Shown: piece by piece, positions 50,813 through 62,877 of the stretch
How positions within the stretch are numbered: the stretch's first letter is position 1
Layout of the letters: every line of letters starts with the position of its first letter
Assembly (NCBI RefSeq): GCF_029227915.1
Contig: NC_079881.1
Span: 23,599,501 to 23,663,500 of the forward strand
DNA from: Hydractinia symbiolongicarpus
Taxonomy: Eukaryota; Cnidaria; Hydrozoa; Anthoathecata; Hydractiniidae
Reading direction: 5' to 3'
DNA: 64,000 nt
The notes under the pieces: model-generated
Told to the model about the DNA's origin: nothing
Database searches by the model: none
The model's input: only the letters and a program-made list of their open reading frames with translations
Position numbers and translations under genes: made by a program

Positions 50813-53013
50813 GACCAATCCTAGCCGTTAGCGCGCGCTGAAAATATAGAGACAGTTTCAAAAACTCCATTTCATTGACTTTCTAACGGTGTCAATCCGT
50901 TTGAGTTACAACGGTTGCGTTACATATTCGTACCAACATGTATTTAGTAATTTTCTTCCGATATTACTAAGTTGTATCGCTTTTAACAGTGAATCGATTG
51001 ACTGTTGGACTTAATTGAACTAACTTTGGACTGTGACCTGATAAATGTGATAAATGAGAAAATTGAACTCCAAGTAATAACATTCTTCTAAATTTGACAT
51101 GATTGCTGGAATTCAGCGATTACATTAGGCTCTGTGGTAGCGCTTTATTTAAAAATTTAGAATAATAAGTCTTTTTGTACTGTGGGACCAATCCTGTCCG
51201 TTAGCACGCGCTGAATAAATAGGAACAGTTTCAAAGACTACATTTCATTGACTTTCTGGCGGTATGAATCCGTTTGAGCTACAACGGTTGTGTCACATAT
51301 TCGTACCAACATGTATTTAGCGATAGTATTCGGATAATACTAGGTTGCATCTCTTTTAACAGTGAAACATTTGACTGCTGGACTTAATTGAACTGACTTT
51401 GGACTTTGACCTTATAAATGTGATAAATGAGCCAGTTTGACTACAAGAAATAACATTCTTATTAATCTGACATGATTGCTGGAACTCAGCGACTACACTG
51501 GGCGCTGTGGTAGCGTTTCATTTAAAAATTAAGATAAATAAGTCTTTTTTTACTGTGGGACCATTCCTAGCCGTTAGTTCGCGCTGAAGAAATAGAGACA
51601 GTTTTAAATACTACATTTTACTGATTTTCTAACGGTGTCAGTCCGTTTGAGTTACAACGGTTGCGTCACATATTCGTACCAACATGTATTTAACGATAGT
51701 TTTCGGATGTTACTAGGTTGCATCGCTTTTAACAGTGAACCGCTTGACTGTGGGACTTACTTTAACTGATTTTGGACTTTGACCTTATAAATGTGATAAA
51801 TGAGCCAGTTTGACTACAAGAAATAACATTCTTATTAATCTGACATGATTGCTGGAATTCAGCGATTACATTAGGCTCTGTGGTAGCGCTTTATTTAAAA
51901 ATTTAGATAAATAAGTCTTTTTTTACTGTGGGACCAATCCTGTCCGTTAGCACGGGCTGAGTAAATAGAAGCAGCTTCAAAGACTACATTTCATTGATTT
52001 TCTGGCGGTATGAATCCGTTTGAGTTACAACGGTTGTGTCACATATTCGTACCAACATGTATTTAGCGATATTTTTCTGATATTACTAGGTTGCATCGCT
52101 TTTAACAGTGAAACGATTGACTGTGGGATTTAATTTTACTAACTTTGGACTCTGCCCTATTAAACTGAAGAAATAGCGATAGTTTCAAAAACTAAATTTC
52201 ATTGACTTTCTAACGCTATTAAGACGCCTCAGTTACAACGGTTGGGTCACATATTCGTACCAACATGTATTTAGCGATACTTTTCTCATATTACTAGATT
52301 GCATCGCTTTTAACAGTGAAACGATTGACTCTTGGACTTAATTGAACTGATTTTGGACTTTGACCTTATAAATGTTACAAGTGAGACAATTGGACTCCAA
52401 GAAATGACATTCTTCTTAATTTGACATGATTGTGGGAACTCAGCGAGTACACTAGGCTCTGTGGTAGCGCTTTATTTAAAAATTTACATAAATAAGTCTT
52501 TTCTTACTGTGGGACCAATCCTGGCCGTTAGCACGCGCTGAATAAATAAGAACAGTTCCAAAGACTACATTTCATTGACTTTCTAGCGGTATAAGTCCGT
52601 TTGAGTTACAACGGTTCTGTCACATGTTCGTACCAACATGTATTTAGCGATAGTAATCGGATATTCCTAGGTTGCATCGCTTTTAACAGTGAAACGATTG
52701 ACTGTGGGACTTAATTGAACTGATTTTGGACTTTGTCCTTATAAATGGGATAAATGAGCCAGTTTGACTACAAGAAATAACATTCTTATTAATCTGACAT
52801 GATTGCTGGAATTCAGCGATTGCACTGGGCGCTGTGCTAGCGCTTTATTAAAAAATTAAGATAAATAAGTCATTTTTTACTGTGGTACCAATTCTGTCCG
52901 TTAGCACGCGCTGAGTAAATAGAAACAGCTTCAAAGACTACATTTTATTGATTTTCTGGCGGTATGAATCCGTTTGAGTTACAACGGTTGTGTCACATAT
53001 TCGTACCAACATG
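50813..53013 (+). repeat. 3,398-bp-offset duplication, copy 2 (~2.2 kb)
   Basis: Second copy of 47415-49615, containing short unit 6. Changes are rare, for example TTGGACTCC to TTGAACTCC, AAACAGC to AAGCAGC and TGTAGGAC to TGCTGGAC. Confidence 0.88.
51995..52202 (+). repeat. Short (half-deleted) unit 6, 208 bp
   Basis: Near copy of short unit 4 (48597) at an offset of 3,398 bp. It shares the GCGATAGTTTC variant after the junction and the TACTAGATTGCATCG variant in the following unit. Confidence 0.93.
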
Positions 53014-54671
53014 TATTTAGCGATAGTATTCGGATAATACTAGGTTGCATCGCTTTTAACAGTGAAACATTTGACTGTAGGACTTAATTGAACTGACTTT
53101 GGACTTTGACCTTATAAATGTGATAAATGAGCCAGTTTGACTACAAGAAATAACATTCTTATTAATCTGACATGATTGCTGGAACTCAGCGACTACACTG
53201 GGCGCTGTGGTAGCGTTTTATTTAAAAATTAAGATAAATAAGTCTTTTTTTACTGTGGGACCATTCCTAGCCGTTAGTTCGCGCTTAAGAAATAGAGACA
53301 GTTTTAAATACTACATTTCACTGATTTTCTAACGGTGTCAGTCCGTTTGAGTTACAACGGATGCGTCACATATTCGTACCAACATGTATTTAACGATAGT
53401 TTTCGGATGTTACTAGGTTGCATCGCTTTTAACAGTGAACCGCTTGACTGTGGGACTTACTTTAACTGATTTTGGACTTTGACCTTATAAATGTGATAAA
53501 TGAGCCAGTTTGACTACAAGAAATAACATTCTTATTAATCTGACATGATTGCTGGAATTCAGCGATTACATTAGGCTCTGTGGTAGCGCTTTATTTAAAA
53601 ATTTAGATAAATAAGTCTTTTTTTACTGTGGGACCAATCCTGTCCGTTAGCACGCGCTGAGTAAATAGAAACAGCTTCAAAGACTACATTTCATTGATTT
53701 TCTGGCGGTATGAATCCGTTTGAGTTACAACGGTTGTGTCACATATTCGTACCAACATGTATTTAGCGATATTATTCGGATATTACTAGGTTGCATCGCT
53801 TTTAACAGTGAAACGTTTGACTGTGGGACTTAATTTAACTGACTTTGGCCTTTGACCTTATAAATGTGATAAATGAGCCAGTTTGACTACAAGAAATAAC
53901 ATTCTTATTAACCTGACATGATTGCTGCAACTCAGCGATTACACTGGGCGCTGTGGTAGCGTTTTATTTTAAAATTAAGAAAAATAAGTCTTCTTTTACT
54001 GTGGGACCAATCCTAACCGTTAGTTCGCGCTGAAGAAATAGAGACAGTTTAAAAGACTACATTTCATTGACTTTCTAACGGTGTCAATCCGTTTGAGATA
54101 CAACGGTTGCGTCACATATTCGTACCAACATGTATTTAGTGATTTTCTTCCGATATTACTAGGTTGCATCGCTTTTAACAGTGAAACGATTGACTCTGGG
54201 ACTTATTTGAACTGATTTTGGACTGTGACCTTATAAATGTTATAAGTGAGAAAATTGGACTCCAAGAAATAACATACTTCTTAGTTTGACATGATTGTGG
54301 GAACTCAGCGATTACACTGGACCCCGCGGTAGCGCTTCATTTAAAAATTTAGATAAATCAGTCATTCTTACTGGTGGACCAATTCTAGCCGTTAGCGCGC
54401 GCCGAAGATATAGAGACAGTTTCAAAAACTCCATTTCATTGACTTTCTAACAGTGTCAATCCATTTGAGTTACAACGGTTGCGTCAAATATTCGTACCAA
54501 CATGTATTTAGCGATAGTATTCGGATAATACTAGGTTGCATCGCTTTTAATAGTGAAACGCTTGATTGTGGGACTTAATTGAACTGATTCTGGACTGTGA
54601 CCTTATAAATGCGATAAATGAGCCAATTGGACTCCAAGGAATAACATTCTTCTTAATTCGACATGATTGCT

Positions 54672-57099
54672 GGAATTCAGCGAGTACACTAGGCTCTGTG
54701 GTAGCGCTTTATTTAAAAATTTACATAAATAAGTCTTTTCTTACTGTGGGACCAATCCTGGCCGTTAGCACGCGCTGAATAAATAAGAACAGTTCCAAAG
54801 ACTACATTTCATTGACTTTCTAGCGGTATAAGTCCGTTTGAGTTACAACGGTTCTGTCACATGTTCGTACCAACATGTATTTAGCGATAGTAATCGGATA
54901 TTCCTAGGTTGCATCGCTTTTAACAGTGAAACCATTGACTGTGGGACTTAATTGAACTGATTTTGGACTTTGTCCTTATAAATGGGATAAATGAGCCAAT
55001 TTGACTAAAAGAAATAACATTCTTCATAATTTGACATGATTGCTGGAACTCAGCGATTACACTGGGCGCTGTGGTGGCGCCTTATTAAAAAATTAAGATA
55101 AATAAGTCATTTTTTACTGTGGGACTAATCCTTGTCGTTAGTTCGCGCTGAAGAAATAGAGTCAGTTTTAAAAACTACATTTCATTGACTTCTTGGCGGT
55201 ATCAATCCATTTGAATTACAACGGTTGCGTCACATATTCGTACCAACATGTATTTGGTGATATCTTTCCGATTTTACTAAGTTATATCGCTTTTAACAGT
55301 GAAACGATTGACTGTGGAACTTAATTGAACTAACTTTGGACTGTGACCTTATAAATGTGATAAGTGAGCCAACTGGACTCCAAGAAATAACATTCTTATT
55401 AATCTGACATGATTGCTGGAACTCAGCGATTACACTGGGCGCTGTGGTAGCGTTTTATTTAAAAATTAAGATAAATAAGTCTTTTTTTACTGTGGGACCA
55501 ATCCTAGCCGTTAGTTCGCGCTGAAGAAGTAGAGACAGTTTCAAATACTACATTTCACTGACTTTCTAACGGTGGCAGTCCGTTTGAGTTACAACGGTTG
55601 GGTCACATATTCGTACGAACATGTATTTAGCGATATTTTTCTGATATTACTAGGTTGCATCGCTTTTAACCGTGAAACGATTGACTGTGGGACTTAATTT
55701 TACTAACTATGGACTGTGACCTATTAAACTGAAGAAATAGCAACAGTTTCAAAAACTAAATTTCATTGACTTTCTAACGCTATCAAGACGCTTCAGTTAC
55801 AACGGTTGGGTCAAATATTCGTACCAACATGTATTTAGCGATACTTTTCTAATATTACTAGGTTGCATCGCTTTTAACAGTGAAACGATTGACTCTTGGA
55901 TTAATTGAACTGATTTTGGACTTTGACCTTATAAATGTTACAAGTGAGACAATTGGACTCCAAGAAATGACATTCTTCTTAATTTGACATAATTGTGGGA
56001 ACTCAGCGATTACACTGGACCCTGTGGTAGCGCTTCATTTAAAGATTTAGATAAATAAGTCATTTTTACTGTGGGACCAATCGTAGCCGTTAGCGCGCGC
56101 TGAAAATATAGAGACAGTTTCAAAAACTCTATTTCATTGACTTTCTAACGGTGTCAATCCGTTTGAGTTACAACGGTTGCGTCACATATTCGTACCAACA
56201 TGTATTTAGTGATTTTTTTCCGATATTACTAAGTTGTATTGCTTTTAACAGTGAATCGATTGACTGTTGGACTTAATTGAATTAACTTTGGACTGTGACC
56301 TGATAAATGTGATAAATGAGAAAATTGGACTCCAAGGAATAACATTCTTCTAAATTTGACATGATTGCTGGAATTCAGCGAGTACACTAGGCTCTGTGGT
56401 AGCGCTTTATTTAAAAATTTACATAAATAAGTCTTTTCTTACTGTGGGACCAATCCTGGCCGTTAGCACGCGCTGAATAAATAAGAACAGTTCCAAAGAC
56501 TACATTTCATTGACTTTCTAGCGGTATAAGTCCGTTTGAGTTACAACGGTTCTGTCACATGTTCGTACCAACATGTATTTAGCGATAGTAATCGGATATT
56601 CCTAGGTTGCATCGCTTTTAACAGTGAAACGATTGACTGTGGGACTTTATTGAACTGATTTTGGACTTTGTCCTTATAAATGGGATAAATGAGCCAATTT
56701 GACTAAAAGAAATAACATTCTTCATAATTTGACATGATTGCTGGAACTCAGCGATTACACTGGGCGCTGTGGTGGCGCCTTATTAAAAAATTAAGATAAA
56801 TAAGTCATTTTTTACTGTGGGACTAATCCTTGTCGTTAGTTCGCGCTGAAGAAATAGAGTCAGTTTCAAAAACTACATTTCATTGACTTCTTGGCGGTAT
56901 CAATCCATTTGAATTACAACGGTTGCGTCACATATTCGTACCAACATGTATTTAGTGATATCTTTCCGATTTTACTAAGTTATATCGCTTTTAACAGTGA
57001 AACGATTGACTGTGGAACTTAATTGAACTAACTTTGGACTGTGACCTTATAAATGTGATAAGTGAGCCAACTGGACTCCAAGAAATAACATTCTTCTTA
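54672..57099 (+). repeat. 1,699-bp-offset duplication
   Basis: Bases 54672-55400 recur at 56370-57099. Markers are GAGTACACTAGGCTC, GTCACATGTTCG, GTGGTGGCGCCTTATT, ACTTCTTGGCGGTATC and ATAGAGTCAG. The offset equals one short plus four full units, the same period seen around 44-46 kb and 48-52 kb. Confidence 0.82.
55559..55766 (+). repeat. Short (half-deleted) unit 7, 208 bp
   Basis: Variant junction GTGACCTATTAAACTGAAG (not TGCCCTATTAAA) with AGCAACAG. It may be closer to the ancestral deletion because GTGACCT is the full-unit form. It is followed by a marker unit reading CGCTATCAAGACGCTTC, and lies 3,564 bp after short unit 6. Confidence 0.92.
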
Positions 57100-57628
57100 A
57101 TTTGACATGATTGCCGAAACTCAGCGATTACACTGGGCGCTGTGATAGCGCTTTTTTTAAAAATTAAGATAAATAAGTTATTTTTTGCAGTGGGACCAAT
57201 CCTGGCCGTTAGCATGCGCTGAACAAATAGGTACAGTTTCAAAGACTACATTTCATTGACTTTCTGGCGGTATGAATCCGTTTGAGTTAAAATGGTTGTG
57301 TCACATATTCGTACCAACATGTATTTTGCGATAGTATTCGGATAATATTAGGTGGCATCGCTTTTAACAGTGAAACATTTGACTGTGAACTTAATTGAAC
57401 TGACTTTGGACTTTGACCTTATAAATGTGATAAATGAGCCAGTTTGACTACAAGAAATAACATTCTTATTAATCTGACATGATTGCTGGAACTCAGCAAC
57501 TACACTGGGCGCTGTTGTAGCGTTTTATTTAAAAATTAAGATAAATAAGTCTTTTTTTACTGTGGGACCATTCCTAGCCGTTAGTTCGCGCTGAAGAAAT
57601 AGAGACAGTTTTAAATACTACATTTCAC

Positions 57629-57836
57629 TGATTTTCTAACGGTGTAAGTCCGTTTGAGTAACAACGGTTGCGTCACATATTCGTACCAACATGTATTTAG
57701 CAATATTTTTCTGATATTACTAGGTTGCATCGCTTTTAACAGTGAAACGTTTGACTGTGGGACTTAATTTTACTAACTTTGGACTGTGACCTAATAAACT
57801 GAAGAAATAGCGACAGTTTCAAAAACTAAATTTCAT
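57629..57836 (+). repeat. Short (half-deleted) unit 8, 208 bp
   Basis: The junction reads GTGACCTAATAAACTGAAG. It is followed by the CGCTATCAAGACGCTTC marker unit at 57837, as in copy 7. It is the last short unit in the window; the remaining 6 kb has only full units. Confidence 0.92.
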
Positions 57837-60639
57837 TGACTTTCTAACGCTATCAAGACGCTTCAGTTACAACGGTTGGGTCACATATTCATACCAACAT
57901 GTATTTAGCGATACTTTTCTCATATTACTAGGTTGCATCTCTTTTAACAATGAAACGATTGACTCTTGGACTTAATTGAACTGATTTTGGACTTTGACCT
58001 TATAAATGTTACAAGTGAGACAATTGGACTCCAAGAAATGACATTTTTCTTAATTGGACATGATTGTGGGAACTCAGCGATTACACTGGACCCTTTGGTA
58101 GCGCTTCATTTAAAGATTTAGATAAATAAGTCATTTTTACTGTGGGACCAATCCTAGCCGTTAGCGCGCGCTGAAAATATAGAGACAGTTTCAAAAACTC
58201 CATTTCATTGACTTTCTAACGGTGTCAATCCGTTTGAGTTACAACGGTTGCGTCACATATTCGTACCAACATGTATTTAGTGATTTTTTTCCGATATTAC
58301 TAAGTTGTATCGCTTTTAACAGTGAATCGATTGACTGTTGGACATAATTGAACTAACTTTGGACTTTGACCTGATAAATGTGATAAATGAGACAATTGGA
58401 CTCAAAGGAATAACATTCTTCTAAATTTGACATGATTGCTGAAATTCAGCGATTACATTAGGCTCTGTGGTAGTGCTTTATTTAAAAATTTAGATAAATA
58501 AGTCTTTTTTTACTGTGGGACCAATCTTGTCCGTTAGCACCCGCTGAGTAAATAGGAACAGTTTCAAAGACTACATTTCATTAATTTTCTGGCGGTATGA
58601 ATCCGTTTGAGTTACAATGGTTGTGTCACATATTCGTACCAACATGTATTTAGCGATATTATTCGGATATTACTAGGTTGCATCGCTTTTAACAGTGAAA
58701 CGTTTGACTGTGGGACTTAATTTAACTGACTTTGGACTTTGACCTTATAAATGTGATAAATGAGCCAGTTTGACTACAATAAATAACATTCTTATTAATC
58801 TGACATGATTTCTGCAACTCAGCGATTACACTGGGCGCTGTGGTAGCGTTTTATTTAAAAATTAAGATAAATAAGTCTTTTTTTACTGTGGGACCAATCC
58901 TAGCCGTTAGTTCGCGCTGAAGAAATAGAGACAGTTTAAAAAACTACATTTCATTGACTTTCTAACGGTGTCAATCCGTTTGAGATACAACGGTTGCGTC
59001 ACATATTCGTACCAACATGTATTTAGTGATTTTCTTCCGATATTACTAGGTTGCATCGCTTTTAACAGTGAAACGATTGACTCTGGGACTTATTTTAACT
59101 GATTTTGGACTGTGGCCTTATAAATGTTATAAGTGAGACAATTGGACTCCAAGAAATAACATACTTCTTAGTTTGACATGATTGTGGGAACTCAGCGATT
59201 ACACTGGACCCCGCGGTAGCGCTTCATTTAAAAATTTAGATAAATCAGTCATTTTTACTGTGGGATCAATCCTAGCCGTTAGCGCGCGCCGAAGATATAG
59301 AGACAGTTTCAAAAACTCTATTTCATTGACTTTCTAACAGTGTCAATCAATTTGAGTTACAACGGTTGCGTCACATATTCGTACCAACATGTATTTAGCG
59401 ATAGTATTCGGATAATACTAGGTTGCATCGCTTTTAACAGTGAAACGCTTGACTGTGGGACTTAATTGAACTGATTCTGGACTGTGACCTTATAAATGCG
59501 ATAAATGAGCCAATTGGACTCCAAGGAATAACATTCTTCTTAATTCGAAATGATTGCTGGAATTCAGCGAGTACACTAGGCTCTGTGGTAGCGCTTTATT
59601 TAAAAATTTACATAAATAAGTCTTTTCTTACTGTGGGACCAATCCTGGCCGTTAGCACGCGCTGAATAAATAAGAACAGTTTCAAAAACTACATTTCATT
59701 GACTTTCTAGCGGTATAAGTCCGTTTGAGTTACAACGGTTCTGTCACATATTCGTACCAACATGTATTTAGCAATAGTATTCGGATATTCCTAGGTTGCA
59801 TCGCTTTTAACAGTGAAACGATTGACTGTGGGACTTAATTGAACTGATTTTGGACTTTGTCCTTATAAATGGGATAAATGAGCCAGGTTGACTAAAAGAA
59901 ATAACATTCTTCATAATTTGACATGATTGCTGGAACTCAGCGATTACACTGGGCGCTGTGGTGGCGCCTTATTAGAAAATTAAAAATATAAGTCATTTTT
60001 TACTGTGGGACTAATCCTTGTCGTTAGTTCGTGCTGAAGAAATAGAGTCAGTTTCAAAAACTACATTTCATTGACTTCTTGGCGGTATCAATCCATTTGA
60101 ATTACAACCGTTGCGTCACATATTCGTACCAACATGTATTTAGTGATATCTTCCCGATATTACTAAGTTATATAGCTTTTAACAGTGAAACGATTCACTG
60201 TGGAACTTAATTGAACTAACTTTGGACTGTGACCTTATAAATGGGATAAATGAGCTAGTTTGACTAAAAGAAATAACATTCTTCATAATTTGACATGATT
60301 ACTGGAACTCAGCGATTACACTGGGCGCTGTAGTAGCGCTTTATTAAAAAATTAAGATAAATAAGTCATTTTTTACTGTGGGACCAATCCTAGCCGTTAG
60401 TTCGCGCTGAAGAAATAGAGACAGTTTCAAAAACTACATTTCATTGACTTTCTAACGGTGTCAAACCGGTTGAGTTACAACGGTTGCGTCACATGTTCGT
60501 GCCAACATGTATTTAGTGATTTTTTTCCGATATTACTAAGTTGTATCGCTTTTAACAGTGAAACGATTGACTGTGTGACTTAATTGAACTCATTCTGGAC
60601 TGTGACCTTATAAATGCGATAAATGAGCCAATTGGACTC

Positions 60640-62877
60640 CAAGAAATAACATTCTTCTTAATTTGACATAATTGCCGGAACTCAGCGATTACACTGGGCG
60701 CTGTGGTAGCGCTTCATTTAAAAATTTAGATAAATGAGTCATCATTTACTGTGGGACCAACCCTAGCCGTTATCGCGCGCTGAAGAAATAGCGACAAATT
60801 CAAAAACTACATTTCACTGACTTTCTAACGGTGTCAGTCCGTTTGAGTTACAACGGTTGGGTGACATATTCGTACCAACATGCATTTAGCGATATTTTTC
60901 TCATATTACTAGGTTGCATCGCTTTTAACAGTGAAACGATTGACTGTGGGACTTAATTGAACTGATTTTGGACTGTGACCTTATAAGTATTATAAGTTAG
61001 ACAATTGGGCTCCAAGAAATAACATTCTTTTTAATTTAACATGATTGTGGGAACTCAGTGATTACACTGGGCGCTGTGGTAGCGCTTTATTTAAAAATTA
61101 AGATAAATCAGTCATTTTTACTGTGGGACCAATCCTAACCGTTAGCGCGCGCTGAAGATATAGAGACAGTTTCAAAAACTACATTTGATTGACTTTCTAA
61201 CAGTGTCAATCCGTTTGAGTTACAACGGTTGCGTCACATATTCGTACCAACATGTATTTAGCGATAGTATTAGGATACTACTAGGTTGCATCGCTTTTAA
61301 CAGTGAAACGTTTGACTGTGGGACTTAATTGAACTGACTTTGGACTTTGAACTTATAAAAGTGATAAATGAGACAGTTTGACTACAAGAAATAACATTCT
61401 TATTAATCTGACATAATTGCTGGAACTCAGCGATTACACTGGGCGCTGCGGTAGCGTTTTATTTAAAAATGAGGATAAATAAGTCTTTTTTTACTGTGGG
61501 ACCAATCCTAGCCCTTATCGTGCGCTGAAGAAATAGAGACAGTTTCAAAAACTACATTTCATTGACTTCTTGGCGGTATCAATCCATTTGAATTGCAACG
61601 GTTGCGTCACATATTCGTACCAACATGTATTTAGTGATATCTTTCCGATATTACTAAGTTATATCGCTTTTAACAGTGAAACGATTGACTGTGGAACTTA
61701 ATTGAACTAACTTTGGACTGTGACCTTATAAATGTGATAAGTGAGCCAATTGGACTCCAAGAAATAACATTCTTCTTAATTTGACATAATTGCCGGAACT
61801 CAGCGATTACACTGGGCGCTGTGGTAGCGCTTCATTTAAAAATTTAGATAAATGAGTCATCATTTACTGTGGGACCAACCCTAGCCGTTATCGCGCGCTG
61901 AAGAAATAGCGACAGATTCAAAAGCTACATTTCACTGACTTTCTAACGGTGTCAGTCCGTTTGAGTTACAACGGTTGGGTGACATATTCGTACGAACATG
62001 TATTTAGCGATATTTTTCTCATATTACTAGGTTGCATCGCTTTTAACAGTGAAACGATTGACTGTGGGACTTAATTGAACTGATTTTGGACTGTGACCTT
62101 ATAAGTATTATAAGTTAGACAATTGGGCTCCAAGAAATAACATTCTTTTTAATTTAACATGATTGTGGGAACTCAGTGATTACACTGGGCGCTGTGGTAG
62201 CGCTTTATTTAAAAATTAAGATAAATCAGTCATTTTTACTGTGGGACCAATCCTAACCGTTAGCGCGCGCTGAAGATATAGAGACAGTTTCAAAAACTAC
62301 ATTTCATTGACTTTCTAACAGTGTCAATCCGTTTGAGTTACAACGGTTGCGTCACATATTCGTACCAACATGTATTTAGCGATAGTATTAGGATATTACT
62401 AGGTTGCATCGCTTTTAACAGTGAAACGTTTGACTGTGGGACTTAATTGAACTGACTTTGGACTTTGACCTTATAAATGTGATAAATGAAACAGTTTGAC
62501 TACAAGAAATAACATTCTTTTAATAATCTGACATAATTGCTGGAACTCAGCGATTACACTGGGCGCTGCGGTAGCGTTTTAATTAAAAATTAGGATAAAT
62601 AAGTCTTTTTTTACTGTGGGACCAATCCTAGCCGTTATCGTGCGCTGAAGAAATAGAGACAGTTTCAAAAACTACATTTCATTGACTTCTTGGCGGTATC
62701 AATCCATTTGAATTACAACGGTTGCGTCACATATTCGTACCAACATGTATTTAGTGATATCTTTCCGATATTACTAAGTTATATCGCTTTTAACAGTGAA
62801 ACGATTGACTGTGGAACTTAATTGAACTAACTTTGGACTGTGACCTTATAAATGTGATAAGTGAGCCAAATGGACTC
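60640..62877 (+). repeat. Three-unit tandem duplication (2 x ~1,118 bp)
   Basis: Segments 60640-61757 and 61758-62877 are near copies. They share GAGTCATCATTTACTG, ACCAACCCTAGCC, GTATTATAAGTTAGAC and AGTATTAGGATA. The second copy has a 2-bp insertion (CTTTTAATAATCTG against CTTATTAATCTG), which makes the unit at 62308 375 bp long. Confidence 0.87.
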
